A stretch of DNA of 64,000 nucleotides from Cytophagaceae bacterium. GTDB lineage: Bacteria; Bacteroidota; Bacteroidia; Cytophagales; Flexibacteraceae. Below, piece after piece: positions 19,307 to 28,428 of the stretch (position 1 is its first letter; the number at the start of each line of letters is the position of its first letter). The translations under genes and the position numbers were made by a program. The stretch is from contig CANGYH010000001.1 in the NCBI GenBank assembly GCA_947458545.1, positions 1,674,001 through 1,738,000 on the forward strand, written 5' to 3'. The notes under the pieces are model-generated. The model was given only the letters and a program-made list of their open reading frames with translations. It made no database searches and was not told where the DNA came from.

Positions 19307-21196
19307 ATGTCCAGCACCCTTTTACCTGCGCCGGCGGTGCCCAAGGCACAACTGCCAGCCCCCAGGTGCCGGTTCGAGGGGCGAGACTTCAGGCTACTGG
19401 CCCGGCGGCTGGGGCTGGTTTTGGGGGCTTTCACCCTTGCGCGGGCATTTTTTGCGCTCAACAACTTGCAGTTGCTTGCTGGTGCCCCCTGGCAGGCCGT
19501 GGCGCAGGCCTTTTGGCTAGGCCTCCGCTACGACGTGTCGGCCGTGTTGAGCATTAATCTGCCGTTTATTGCCGTATCTGTGCTGCCGCTGGCTTTCAGA
19601 CACAAGTTGGGTTACCGGCTGGGGCTCAAGGTGTGGTTTTTGGCCACCAATGCCGCTTTTCTACTGGCAGACCTGGCCGATGCCGAATACAGCAAGTACA
19701 CCCGCCGCCGCACCGGCGTAGATGTGCTGGGCATTCTGCCCGACGTGGTGGCCCAGGCGCCGCAACTGTTGCTGCACTATGCCTACATCCCAACGGTGGC
19801 CGTGGCGCTGGGCTATGTAATGGCCCGCCTGTATGCAGAGCGCATTGCAAACCCCTGGCCTATGGCAGCCCGGCAAGGGGTGCTGGCCTATTTGGTGATG
19901 GCCGTACTGGTGGTGCTGGGCATCCGCGGCACTACAGACGAGCGGCCCCTTGGGCCAGGCGCGGCCTATGGCCTGCAGCCGTCTCGGCTGGGTACGCTGG
20001 CACTCAATACGCCATTTGTCTTTTTTAAGAGCTTAGAGAGCCAGGGTGCCCGCACCCTGGCCTGGGCAGGCACCCCTGCACAGGCCAGGGCAGTATTTAC
20101 CCAGCCGGTTGCTACTGCGCCACCGCCGCTGCTGCCGGGCTACAACGTGGTGGTGGTGCTGTTAGAAAGCTTTGGCACCGAGTACACGGCGCTAGAAGAT
20201 GCCGGTACCTACACGCCCTTCTTCGACTCGCTGGCGCGGGCGGGCACCTGGTTGCCCCACTTTTATGCCAACGGACGCCGCAGCATAGAGGCCATGCCCG
20301 CCGTGTACGGCCAGATACCCAGCCTGGAAGAAGAGGCCCTCATTACTGGCCCGTACGCCGCCAATACCGTGCAGAGCTGGGTGCAGCGGTTGGGGCAGGC
20401 AGGCTACAGCTCGGCCTTTTACCATGGCGGCCACAACGGCACCATGGGCTTCAATGTATATGCACGCCAGGCAGGCTTTGCCCGGTATGTGGGCAAAGAC
20501 GAGTACCCCGGCCCTTCGGCCGATTACGATGGGCACTGGGGCATTTTCGACCGGCCATTCCTGCAGTTTGTGGCCCAAGACCTTGGCACCCTGCCCCCGC
20601 CTTTTGTGGCAGGCCTTTTTACGCTCAGCAGCCACCAGCCTTATAAAATCGAGCCTGGCTACGAGCAGCGGTTCTCTAAAGGCACACTGCCCATCCACGA
20701 GAGCCTGGGCTATGCCGACGAGGCGCTGCGCCAGTTTTTTGCCTCGGCCAAGCGGCAACCTTGGTACGACAACACCCTCTTTGTGCTGACGGCCGACCAT
20801 ACCCAGCAGAGCGAGTCGGCCCGGTTCTGGGATCCGCGGGGCAGTTACGACGTACCCTGCGTGCTGTTGGCACCCGGGCGCCGCATCGGGGTAGATACCG
20901 CCCAGGCCCGCCAGCATGCCGATATTGGCCCGACGGTGCTCGATTTGCTGGGCATAACCGCCAAAGGGCTGGGGCCTTTTGGGCAGAGTATGCTCAGGCC
21001 CACGCCTAGCCGCATCCTAAGCTGGGCCGACAATCAGTATATGCTTATAGAGCGGGCAGGCTATACCCGCCTGTCACCCGAGGGAAAGGTAGCCAGTACA
21101 TTGCCCGCTGGCGATACCGCCAGGGCACTGAGGTTGCTCAAAGCAGGCAGCCAGGTTTATACCGACGGCCTGCGCGGCAATAGCCTGTATCGCTAG
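19307..21196 (+). CDS. LTA synthase/MdoB-like phosphoglycerol transferase (alkaline-phosphatase fold)
   Basis: 629 residues with about five membrane segments in the first 220, then a periplasmic sulfatase-fold domain. NVVVVLLESFGTEYT provides the first metal-binding Glu; YANGRRSIEAMPAV is the nucleophile region, with Ser where LtaS has Thr; LFTLSSHQPY gives a metal His and FVLTADHTQQ the Asp-His pair. Relatives transfer phosphoglycerol or phosphoethanolamine to envelope glycans or lipids. Because Bacteroidota lack lipoteichoic acid, the acceptor is unknown. The next gene starts 14 bases downstream, which suggests an operon. Confidence 0.85.
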   Translation: MSSTLLPAPAVPKAQLPAPRCRFEGRDFRLLARRLGLVLGAFTLARAFFALNNLQLLAGAPWQAVAQAFWLGLRYDVSAVLSINLPFIAVSVLPLAFRHKLGYRLGLKVWFLATNAAFLLADLADAEYSKYTRRRTGVDVLGILPDVVAQAPQLLLHYAYIPTVAVALGYVMARLYAERIANPWPMAARQGVLAYLVMAVLVVLGIRGTTDERPLGPGAAYGLQPSRLGTLALNTPFVFFKSLESQGARTLAWAGTPAQARAVFTQPVATAPPPLLPGYNVVVVLLESFGTEYTALEDAGTYTPFFDSLARAGTWLPHFYANGRRSIEAMPAVYGQIPSLEEEALITGPYAANTVQSWVQRLGQAGYSSAFYHGGHNGTMGFNVYARQAGFARYVGKDEYPGPSADYDGHWGIFDRPFLQFVAQDLGTLPPPFVAGLFTLSSHQPYKIEPGYEQRFSKGTLPIHESLGYADEALRQFFASAKRQPWYDNTLFVLTADHTQQSESARFWDPRGSYDVPCVLLAPGRRIGVDTAQARQHADIGPTVLDLLGITAKGLGPFGQSMLRPTPSRILSWADNQYMLIERAGYTRLSPEGKVASTLPAGDTARALRLLKAGSQVYTDGLRGNSLYR

Positions 21197-21210
21197 GCCA
21201 TCTTTACGTT

Positions 21211-22494
21211 ATGGAGGCCCTGGACTTTGTACGCAGCCATTACGCAGACCTACGCTCGATAACAGGCGAGGGCAACCGCCGGCTGCTGCGGGCCGTGCAG
21301 GCCCATTTCTTGCCCGAGATGCACCTGCACGAGGTGCCCAGCGGCACCCCTTGCCTAGACTGGACCGTGCCCCCAGAGTGGAACTGCCGCTCGGCCCGCC
21401 TGTGGGACCCTGCCGGCAACCTTGTGGTAGATATTGCCCAGCATAACCTTCACGTGCTCAACTACAGCATACCCTTTGCAGGCCAGCTTACCTGGGCAGA
21501 GCTAGAGCCCCACCTGCACAGTTTGCCCGATAAGCCAGGGCTTATTCCCTACAAAACCAGCTATTACCGAAGAGACTGGGGCCTATGCCTGCCCCACGCC
21601 GTAAAAGAAGCTCTGCCCCGCACAGGCACCTACCGCGTAGAGATTGACGCCACCTTAGACGACCAAGGCAGCCTCAGCTACGGAGAGTGGTTTTTGCCCG
21701 GCCAAACGGCAGACGAGGTTCTGCTCTCGGCCCACATTTGCCACCCACAGCTGGCCATAGACAACCTGAGCAGTGTGGCCGTGCTGGCCGCTTTGGGCAG
21801 GCAACTGGCCCAGGCCGGGCCGCAGCGGCTGGGGGTGCGCATCTTGCTGGTGCCCGGCACCATAGGGCCGGTGGTGTGGCTTAGCCGCAACCCCAGGTAT
21901 ATGGCCCAGCCACCGGCCTATGCCTTTGTTGTGGCATTGGCAGGAGCCCCGGGCCCGCTGCACCTCAAACAGCCACCCGCGCAGGGCCACCAGCATAGCT
22001 GGGCCCTGGCCCGCCATACGGCAGAAGCCACCCGGCGCCCCTACACCGCCCTACCCTACGAGCCCTACGGCTACGACGAGCGCCAGTACAATACGCTGGG
22101 CCCCGCCATGCAAGCCGTCCGCATTGGCCGGGCCAACTACGGAGGCTATGCAGCTTACCATACATCGGCAGACGACCTTAGCCTGCTATCGGCAGGAGGT
22201 ATGGCCGATACGCTTGCCTACCTGCAAGATTTGCTGGCCGCCTGCCAGGCCCTGCCACGCTACACAAGCCAGGTGCGGCATGGCGAGCCGCAATACAGCA
22301 AGCACGGGGCTTTTGAGGCAATAGGCCCCGTCTGGCCAGACAGGCACGCGCGCGAGCAAGCCCTCTATTGGCTAATGAGCCATGCCGATGCCACACCCCT
22401 GCCTGCCCTGGCCCAACAAAGTGGCCTGCCCCTACACTTACTAGAGCTTGTGGCAGAGGCGTTGGTAGCGCTCGGGCTTTTAGAAAAAGCCTGA
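21211..22494 (+). CDS. DUF4910/DUF2172 aminopeptidase-like protein with C-terminal helix-turn-helix
   Basis: 427 residues. The start (FVRSHYADLRSITGEGNRRLL) and the first domain match DUF2172/DUF4910 proteins. LSAHICHPQLAIDNLSS holds His175, His178 and Asp184, the metal-binding positions of an M28-like peptidase fold, and YHTSADDLSLL near residue 325 supplies a further His and Asp. The last 70 residues look like a small winged-helix domain. These proteins are typically found in polysaccharide biosynthesis clusters and are thought to act on carbohydrate-linked amides; that reaction is not established. It follows the LTA-synthase-like gene by 14 bases. Confidence 0.75.
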   Translation: MEALDFVRSHYADLRSITGEGNRRLLRAVQAHFLPEMHLHEVPSGTPCLDWTVPPEWNCRSARLWDPAGNLVVDIAQHNLHVLNYSIPFAGQLTWAELEPHLHSLPDKPGLIPYKTSYYRRDWGLCLPHAVKEALPRTGTYRVEIDATLDDQGSLSYGEWFLPGQTADEVLLSAHICHPQLAIDNLSSVAVLAALGRQLAQAGPQRLGVRILLVPGTIGPVVWLSRNPRYMAQPPAYAFVVALAGAPGPLHLKQPPAQGHQHSWALARHTAEATRRPYTALPYEPYGYDERQYNTLGPAMQAVRIGRANYGGYAAYHTSADDLSLLSAGGMADTLAYLQDLLAACQALPRYTSQVRHGEPQYSKHGAFEAIGPVWPDRHAREQALYWLMSHADATPLPALAQQSGLPLHLLELVAEALVALGLLEKA

Positions 22495-22737
22495 GCCTTG
22501 GGGCCAGACGCTACACCGGCGTAAGGAATATAACGTACTTGCAACCATTTGCGTACTTCAATGTGTTATAATTGAAGAAGTTATCTTCCTGTTTAATATG
22601 TTGGCACTTGCCTGCTAAGGCGCAAGAATATATGGCTCCAAAATAGTTTGAGCCGGAAGGCATCTGGCACCTTTACGCTGTCACTGTCTCTTGCAGGTTC
22701 TAAAGGCAACCATTCTGAAAAAACCCCATCAATCTTC

Positions 22738-24087
22738 ATGTACGAGCTCACCTTTGCCGAAACGATAGCCGTGCAAAGCCTGCCATGCAGCCAGGCACTG
22801 CAGGCACGTTTCCACAAAGCCATCCCGGGGGGCAGCCATACTTACGCCAAGGGCGACGATCAGTTTCCGGCCTGGTTTACGGCCTATATGACGCATGGCC
22901 ACGGCTGCCACGTGTGGGATGCCGACGGCAACCGCTACATCGAGTATGGGGCAGGCCTGCGCTCCGTTACCCTGGGCCATGCCTACGAGCCCGTGCTTGA
23001 GGCCATCCGCCAAGAGCTGCCCAGGGGCGTAAACTTTGGCCGCCCCGCCGTCATCGAGCTAGAAGCCGCCGAGCGCCTACTGGCGCTGGTGCCGGGGGCA
23101 GAGATGGTCAAATTCGGCAAAAACGGCTCTGACGCTACCAGCGGTGCCGTATGGCTTGCCCGCGCCTACACCGGCCGAGACAAGGTAGCCATCTGTGGAG
23201 ACCAGCCCTTCTTCTCCATCCACGAGTGGTTTATTGGCACTACGGCCATAGACGCCGGCGTGCCTAAGGCCATCTCAGACCTCACGCTCAAGTTTGGTTA
23301 TAACGACATCGGCAGCCTGCAGCGCCTCTTTAGCGAGCATCCCGGCCAGATAGCCTGCGTGGTGATGGAGGCCGAGCGCGAGGTGCCCCCCGCCCCCGGC
23401 TACCTGCAAGCCGTACGAGACCTTTGCACCCGCCAGGGGGCCCTCCTCGTTTTCGACGAGATCGTGGCCGGCTTTCGCTACCACATAGCCGGCGGCCAGG
23501 GTATCCACGGTGTTGTGCCAGACCTGTCGGCCTTTGGCAAGGCACTTGGCAACGGCTTTTCTATCTCTGCCCTGCTGGGCAAGCGCGAGTTTATGCGCCT
23601 GGGCGGGCTAGACCATACCGACAAAGACCGTGTCTTTTTGCTCAGCACCACCTACGGAGCCGAGTACCACCATCTGGCCGCCGCCATGGCCGTGATGGAC
23701 ATTTACACCGAGCACGACGTGCCCGCTGCCCTGCGGCAAAAAGGCGCGCGACTGCGCAGGCAGGTAGCCAAGTCTGTGGCCGAGTTTGGCCTGCAGGCCC
23801 AGGTGCCGCTCATGGGGCGCGACGAGTGCTTCTTTTACGGCAGCAGAGACGAGGCCGGGCACCCGAGCCAGGGGTATCGCACGCTGTTTTTGCAAGAGAC
23901 ACTGCGCCGGGGGCTGATAATGCCAAGCATGATCGTCAACTACAGCCATACAGACGCAGATTTAGACGAAACAGCCGAAAAGGTGCACGAGGCCCTCTAC
24001 ATCTACCGCCGCGCCCTAGACGAGGGGCTAGATAAGTATCTGATCGGCAGGCCCGTGCAGAGCGTGTACCGGCGGAGGAATGGGTAA
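22738..24087 (+). CDS. Class III aminotransferase, glutamate-1-semialdehyde aminomutase-like
   Basis: 449 residues from ATG 22738 (MYELTFAETI). It is a PLP enzyme of the GSAM group: IPGGSHTYAKGDD near the start, FGKNGSDATSGAVWLARAYTGRDKV for PLP phosphate and substrate contacts, VFDEIVAGFR with Asp240 and the PLP lysine Lys268 in SAFGKALGNGF. Differences from true HemL (for example the ICGDQPFFSIHEWF segment and the long C-terminus) and its place after the DUF4910 gene suggest a sugar or surface-glycan aminotransferase rather than tetrapyrrole synthesis. An in-frame TTG at 22648 would add 30 residues outside the fold. Function is inferred. Confidence 0.8.
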   Translation: MYELTFAETIAVQSLPCSQALQARFHKAIPGGSHTYAKGDDQFPAWFTAYMTHGHGCHVWDADGNRYIEYGAGLRSVTLGHAYEPVLEAIRQELPRGVNFGRPAVIELEAAERLLALVPGAEMVKFGKNGSDATSGAVWLARAYTGRDKVAICGDQPFFSIHEWFIGTTAIDAGVPKAISDLTLKFGYNDIGSLQRLFSEHPGQIACVVMEAEREVPPAPGYLQAVRDLCTRQGALLVFDEIVAGFRYHIAGGQGIHGVVPDLSAFGKALGNGFSISALLGKREFMRLGGLDHTDKDRVFLLSTTYGAEYHHLAAAMAVMDIYTEHDVPAALRQKGARLRRQVAKSVAEFGLQAQVPLMGRDECFFYGSRDEAGHPSQGYRTLFLQETLRRGLIMPSMIVNYSHTDADLDETAEKVHEALYIYRRALDEGLDKYLIGRPVQSVYRRRNG

Positions 24088-24129
24088 CAAGCACAAGCGC
24101 CGGCACAGTTGTACCGGCGCTTGTGCTTG
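24088..24129. terminator. Bidirectional terminator hairpin with a 16-bp perfect stem
   Basis: 24088-24103 is the exact reverse complement of 24114-24129, around a ten-base loop. It lies directly after the aminotransferase stop and 15 bases from the stop of the convergent secreted-protein gene. There is no long T-run. Confidence 0.75.
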
Positions 24130-24144
24130 TTAGACCATGATGGC

Positions 24145-24576
24145 CTATTTGAAGAAATCGCTCCAGGGCATGGTTTGGCGGTGTACGCCTCCATCGTCTG
24201 TAAACTCTACTTGTACACCAGCCTTGGCCATGTAGATGTTGATGTTCAGGTCTGGCTTACCGATCAGGCTGTCAATCTCTCTAATCTCCACATCTTCCTC
24301 ATGGGCAAAACCTTCTGAGAGCGTGTGGCTGATAAAGGAGAAAAGCATCAAGAAGTTATCGCGGCTGATCGTGCCGGCAGCAGGTGCTTCGGCATGCGCC
24401 ATCACTTGCAGGGTTGTTCCATCGTCTTTGCTAACGATGTAATACTCGGTAGCCAGCATCTTACCGCCCTCTACCTTTACGATGTTGGCCATCAGGTCTT
24501 CTTGGTAAGACTGGGCCTGTGCGCCCAACCCAGAGCCTGCGGCAAGGAGCAATACGATTAAAAACAATTTTTTCAT
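24145..24576 (-). CDS. Small secreted protein of unknown function
   Basis: 143 residues from ATG 24576. MKKLFLIVLLLAAGSGLGAQAQ is a clear signal peptide, so the protein is exported. The mature part is acidic and mixed alpha/beta: EDLMANIVKVEGGKMLATEYYIVS, then ISRDNFLMLFSFISHTLSEGFAHEED, ending TMPWSDFFK. I recognise no domain. The start is supported by a TACATTTG promoter element just upstream; an in-frame start at 24645 would place 23 residues before the signal peptide. It converges with the aminotransferase gene. Confidence 0.65.
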   Translation of the reverse strand: MKKLFLIVLLLAAGSGLGAQAQSYQEDLMANIVKVEGGKMLATEYYIVSKDDGTTLQVMAHAEAPAAGTISRDNFLMLFSFISHTLSEGFAHEEDVEIREIDSLIGKPDLNINIYMAKAGVQVEFTDDGGVHRQTMPWSDFFK

Positions 24577-24581
24577 CAAAG

Positions 24582-24609
24582 CAAATGTATCGAGCAAATG
24601 GTTTCTCAA
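24582..24609 (-). promoter_or_regulatory. Bacteroidota promoter of the small secreted protein gene
   Basis: On the minus strand TTG (24609..24607) and TACATTTG (24589..24582) are 17 bases apart. The ATG at 24576 follows 5 bases after the element. Confidence 0.55.
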
Positions 24610-24690
24610 AAAGTTAAAATGTGCACACAATCTATGTTTAACCAATTTTAAGTTTGTAGCATTTCTGAGTGGTTGTTACAACCATGATAC

Positions 24691-25524
24691 ATGCCTGGCC
24701 CGTATGCATGCATTGATGCATCATTTTTGCGATCGGGCAATCATCCTCAGACAAGATTGAATAGCAACTCTACCACTCTTACAGGCCGGCAAGCCGTCCT
24801 CACCGGTGTGACGGGGGGCATGGGCGAGGCCATTCTGCAGGGTTTGTTGGCTGCCGGGTGCCATGTGGCCACCATCGGCCGAGACCCTGCCCGCCTGCAG
24901 GCCGTGTTAGACCGTGCCGCCACCGCCGGGCACACGGGCCGGGCCACAGCCCACATGGCAGACCTGGCCGACGAGGGCCAACTCCGCGCCGCCGTGGCGG
25001 AGATCCTAGCGCTCAGCCAGGGCCGGGCAGATGTCTTTATCCATGCAGCAGGCGTAATGGAAGAGGCCGCTTGGCAAGACCTGACCACCGAGCAGATGAG
25101 CCGGCTCTTTGCCGTCAATACACTGGCGCCTATGGTGCTTTGCCAGGCCCTGGCCGATGCCCTGGTGGCTACCGAGGGGCAGGTGGTGTTTATCAACTCT
25201 AGCTCTGTGCAGACGGTGCGGGCCACCAAGACCCCCTACACCGTGGCCAAAACGGCGCTCAAGGCCCTGGCCGATAGCTTTAGGGTTGAGTTTAACCCCA
25301 AGGGGGTGCGCACGCTGTCGGTGTTTCCGGGCCGGACGGGGACAGACATGCAGCGCCGCCTACACGAGGGCCGCGGCGAGGAGTTCCACCCAGAGCTGTT
25401 CATCCAACCCAGCGACGTGGCTTCTACTGTGCTGCACCTGCTCCAACTGCCCCGCACGGTAGAGGTTACAGAGATTTTCATGCGCCCTATGCGCAACTGG
25501 ATGAAGCCCGGCGCCGCGCTCTAG
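24691..25524 (+). CDS. Short-chain dehydrogenase/reductase (SDR)
   Basis: 277 residues from ATG 24691. TGVTGGMGEA is the NAD(P)-binding TGxxxGxG motif, HAAGV the adenine-ring strand, NSSSVQTV the catalytic Ser region, and PYTVAKTAL the YxxxK motif. After it VFPGRTGTDMQR fits cofactor binding. The first 30 residues before TGRQAVLTG are unlike the family, and an in-frame TTG at 24757 could be the true start. Substrate cannot be read from the sequence. It converges with the PglF-like gene, with 5 bases between the stops. Confidence 0.85.
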   Translation: MPGPYACIDASFLRSGNHPQTRLNSNSTTLTGRQAVLTGVTGGMGEAILQGLLAAGCHVATIGRDPARLQAVLDRAATAGHTGRATAHMADLADEGQLRAAVAEILALSQGRADVFIHAAGVMEEAAWQDLTTEQMSRLFAVNTLAPMVLCQALADALVATEGQVVFINSSSVQTVRATKTPYTVAKTALKALADSFRVEFNPKGVRTLSVFPGRTGTDMQRRLHEGRGEEFHPELFIQPSDVASTVLHLLQLPRTVEVTEIFMRPMRNWMKPGAAL

Positions 25525-25529
25525 CCCGC

Positions 25530-27437
25530 CTAGTGGGCGCGGTCTAGGTTTTGGAACACGGAGTTGTTGCTCAGAAACTCGGGCACTATCTGCTTCATTT
25601 TCCTGACGATGGCCTTGTCGTCATGGCTGTCGAGGATCTGCAGCAGTATTTCGATTTCGGCACGCACTTCTTGGAAACTGGCAGGCCGCACCTTGGCAAT
25701 CATGATCTTGTCGTGGTGGGTGGGCAAGGTGTTCTCTTTGGCGGCCAGCAGCTCTTCTTCAATCTTCTCGCCGGGGCGCAAGCCCGTATAGACGATTTCT
25801 ATGTCTTTGCCCGGCGTAAAGCCCGAGAGCTTTATCATCTTGGCGGCCAGGTCTGCAATGCGGACAGACTTGCCCATGTCGAAGATGTAAATCTCGCCTC
25901 CCTGGCCCATGGCCCCGGCCTCCAGCACAAGCTGGCAGGCTTCGGGTATGGTCATAAAGTAGCGGGTGATGTTGGGGTTCGTAACCGTGACGGGGCCGCC
26001 CATCTCAATCTGGCGGCGGAACCGAGGGATGACCGACCCATTAGAGCCCAGCACGTTGCCAAAGCGCGTCGTAATGAAGCGGGGCCCGTCGGTATCCTCT
26101 AGGTAACTATTGAGGGCCTGGGTGTAAATCTCGGCAATGCGCTTGCTGGAGCCCATCACGTTGGTGGGGTTTACGGCCTTGTCCGTCGAGACCATCACAA
26201 ACGTATCTACCCCATGTTTGACGGCCAGGTCTGCCAGGTTTTTGGTGCCCAACACGTTGACGCGGACGGCCTCGTAGGGGATACGCTCCATGATGGGTAC
26301 GTGCTTGTAGGCAGCGGCGTGGAAGACGACCTCGGGCTTGTAGAGCTCGAAGAGGTGGTCCATCCGGGCCTGGTTGGTTACATCGGCCACCAGGGCATCT
26401 ACCCGTGTAAAGCCAAGCTCCTCTAGCAGCTCTAGGTGCAGCTCTACCAGGGGGCTTTCGGCCTGATCTACCAGCACCAGCTTATGCGGCTCAAAGGCCG
26501 TAAGCTGCCGCACAATCTCTGAGCCTATGCTGCCTGCAGCCCCGGTGATGAGCACCGTTTTGCCTGCCACCTTGCGCTGGATAGACTCCGAGCGCAGCAC
26601 GATGGGATCTCTGTCGAGCAGGTCCTCAATTTTGACGTTGCGGATCTGGTTGGTCTGCAGCTCGCCGTGCAGCCACTTGCTGGCGGGGGGCACGGCCATC
26701 ACCTGCACGTCTAGCTCCAGGCACAGGTCTATAAAGGCCTGTTTGCGCTCGTGGTCTATGTGCTGCATAGAGATGATGGCGCGTTTCACACCTTGGCGGC
26801 GCACCAGATCTTCCAGCTCTGCAGGGTTGTAGATGGTAACGCCCTCCAGCATTTTGCCGTGGAGGCGGGGGTTGTCATCCAGATAAGCCACCACCTGCAT
26901 GGGCGTAGAGCCCTCGTTGTCTAGCGCGCGCTTGGTTATCAACCCAGAGCGCCCTGCCCCGAAGATGACCGTAGCCTGCCGAGGCCCGCGCGGGGCAAGG
27001 CCCTTGGCAATCTCGCGGTAGGTCCACTTCACGCCGATTTTGAAGGCCATCAGCAGAAAGAAGGCCATCACAAAGTCTATCACAATGACAGACAACGGCA
27101 AGAAGACCTGCGGCAACAGGTGCGAGTACGGATTGAAGACCAGCAGGCAAAGCGTAGAGAAAGCCAGGGCTGCCAGCACCCGCTTGGCATCTTTCTCTGA
27201 CGTATATTTGATTACGCCCGAGTAGCTCTTGAACAAAAAGAAGCCCAGCGCCCGCGCCGCCAGTGTAAGGCCCAGGGTGGGTAGCAGCAGGTCTTCTACA
27301 AATAGGGGCAGGTCGAAGTTGAACCGCAGCAGCATGGCCACCAGGGTAGAGGCCAAGCAAAGCGCAAGGTCTATGCCCAGTATGACAAAGCGAGATACCA
27401 GCAGTACCCCTCCGATGTCTCTTATGGATTTTACCAT
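25530..27437 (-). CDS. UDP-GlcNAc 4,6-dehydratase, PglF/WbpM/CapD family
   Basis: 635 residues: four membrane segments in the first 135, a CoA-binding-like Rossmann domain (VIFGAGRSG, residues 157-165) and a C-terminal dehydratase domain with TGAAGSIG at 298-305. The catalytic region VSTDKAVNPTNVMGSSKR carries Asp419, Met428 replacing the usual Tyr, and Lys432, as expected for inverting or retaining 4,6-dehydratases of this family. These enzymes make 4-keto-6-deoxy sugars for surface glycans such as O-antigen, capsule or glycoprotein sugars. The ATG at 27437 has no close promoter motif; a TATCTTTG lies about 300 bases upstream. Confidence 0.93.
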   Translation of the reverse strand: MVKSIRDIGGVLLVSRFVILGIDLALCLASTLVAMLLRFNFDLPLFVEDLLLPTLGLTLAARALGFFLFKSYSGVIKYTSEKDAKRVLAALAFSTLCLLVFNPYSHLLPQVFLPLSVIVIDFVMAFFLLMAFKIGVKWTYREIAKGLAPRGPRQATVIFGAGRSGLITKRALDNEGSTPMQVVAYLDDNPRLHGKMLEGVTIYNPAELEDLVRRQGVKRAIISMQHIDHERKQAFIDLCLELDVQVMAVPPASKWLHGELQTNQIRNVKIEDLLDRDPIVLRSESIQRKVAGKTVLITGAAGSIGSEIVRQLTAFEPHKLVLVDQAESPLVELHLELLEELGFTRVDALVADVTNQARMDHLFELYKPEVVFHAAAYKHVPIMERIPYEAVRVNVLGTKNLADLAVKHGVDTFVMVSTDKAVNPTNVMGSSKRIAEIYTQALNSYLEDTDGPRFITTRFGNVLGSNGSVIPRFRRQIEMGGPVTVTNPNITRYFMTIPEACQLVLEAGAMGQGGEIYIFDMGKSVRIADLAAKMIKLSGFTPGKDIEIVYTGLRPGEKIEEELLAAKENTLPTHHDKIMIAKVRPASFQEVRAEIEILLQILDSHDDKAIVRKMKQIVPEFLSNNSVFQNLDRAH

Positions 27438-27768
27438 GTCGCTTTCAAATTAATACTTATGGGCTATGCCATTGGCGGCCTTGCGGTGCTGGTAAACCGG
27501 CAAAACCAGGCAGTGCCCGGGTGGGTCTTGGTAGGCCTTGCCGCTTGCAAAACCCGCAGGCCAGGGCCTTTGGTTTTACAAGCTGCAACAAAGCCCGTAG
27601 TATAAGGCAAAGACGAGCTTGACTTTGCCGGGTTGGGCATATGCGGCTGTCATACAACTGAATGCATCTACCAAGCCTAAGGTAACCCCCTCGGCAGGTT
27701 TATGCACCAATCGCATAAGGCCCTATACCCAACCGACAAAGATACGGCCCGGCCTTAGGCTTGGGCAC
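27438..27768 (-). other. Intergenic leader of the PglF-like gene with a long hairpin
   Basis: No gene is seen in this 331-base gap. Bases 27543-27554 and 27572-27583 form a 12-pair stem with one mismatch, enclosing a smaller stem (AGGCC 27558-27562 with GGCCT 27565-27569). A TATCTTTG element is on the minus strand at 27744..27737. If that is the promoter, the PglF-like mRNA has a structured 5' leader of about 295 bases. The rest shows nothing I recognise. Confidence 0.4.
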
Positions 27769-28356
27769 CTACTGTACAGCGCCTGGCTGATATGTTTGCA
27801 AAAACTGCTCTATGACGGTCGGATAATGCTGCAGCTCTAACGCGCGCACCTGGGCCTCTATCTCAGCGGCCGTGGCGCCGGGTGCCAGAGGCGTCCGCGC
27901 CTGGAAGAGGACCTGGCCCCTGTCGTACACCTCGTCGGCCAAATGGATGGTGATGCCCGACTCTGGCCTGCCCGCCGCCGCCACCGCCGCATGCACCCTG
28001 TGGCCATACATGCCCGGGCCGCCAAAATCGGGCAGCAGGGCCGGGTGGATGTTCAGCACTCGGCCGGGGTAGCGCCGCAAGAGGCGGGCAGGCACCAACC
28101 ACAGAAAGCCGGCCAGCACCAGGCAAGTGGTGCCATGCTCTGCCAGAAAGGCATCTACTGCGGTTTGCTCGTTGAGCATGGCCTTGTCGAAAACGAGCGT
28201 CGGGATGCCAGCCTTCCGTGCCCGCTCCAGGGCAAAGGCATCTGCCTTGTTGGCCAGCAGGCAGCCTACCCGGATGGTAGGGTGGCCTGCAAAATGATCA
28301 ATAATGGCTTGGGCATTGGTGCCAGAGCCAGAGCAAAAAAGGGCAAGACGCTCCAT
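27769..28356 (-). CDS. purN: Phosphoribosylglycinamide formyltransferase PurN
   Basis: 195 residues from ATG 28356 (MERLALFCSGSGTNAQAII). PurN adds a formyl group from 10-formyl-THF to GAR, the third step of purine synthesis. FCSGSGTNAQ binds the phosphate, NIHPALLP gives the catalytic Asn and His, GMYGHRVHAAV follows, and GITIHLADEVYDRG carries the catalytic Asp. Length is typical. A TACTTTTG promoter element sits 11 bases upstream on the minus strand. It is divergent from a small membrane protein. Confidence 0.94.
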   Translation of the reverse strand: MERLALFCSGSGTNAQAIIDHFAGHPTIRVGCLLANKADAFALERARKAGIPTLVFDKAMLNEQTAVDAFLAEHGTTCLVLAGFLWLVPARLLRRYPGRVLNIHPALLPDFGGPGMYGHRVHAAVAAAGRPESGITIHLADEVYDRGQVLFQARTPLAPGATAAEIEAQVRALELQHYPTVIEQFLQTYQPGAVQ

Positions 28357-28367
28357 AGCTATGGGCC

Positions 28368-28401
28368 CAAAAGTACGCCTTTGCCGTTGGCCCGCGCCCA
28401 A
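28368..28401 (-). promoter_or_regulatory. Bacteroidota promoter of purN
   Basis: Minus strand TTG (28401..28399) and TACTTTTG (28375..28368), 23 bases apart; purN ATG begins 11 bases after the element. Confidence 0.5.
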
Positions 28402-28428
28402 ACACATTAAAACGCACAACTTTGCCAA

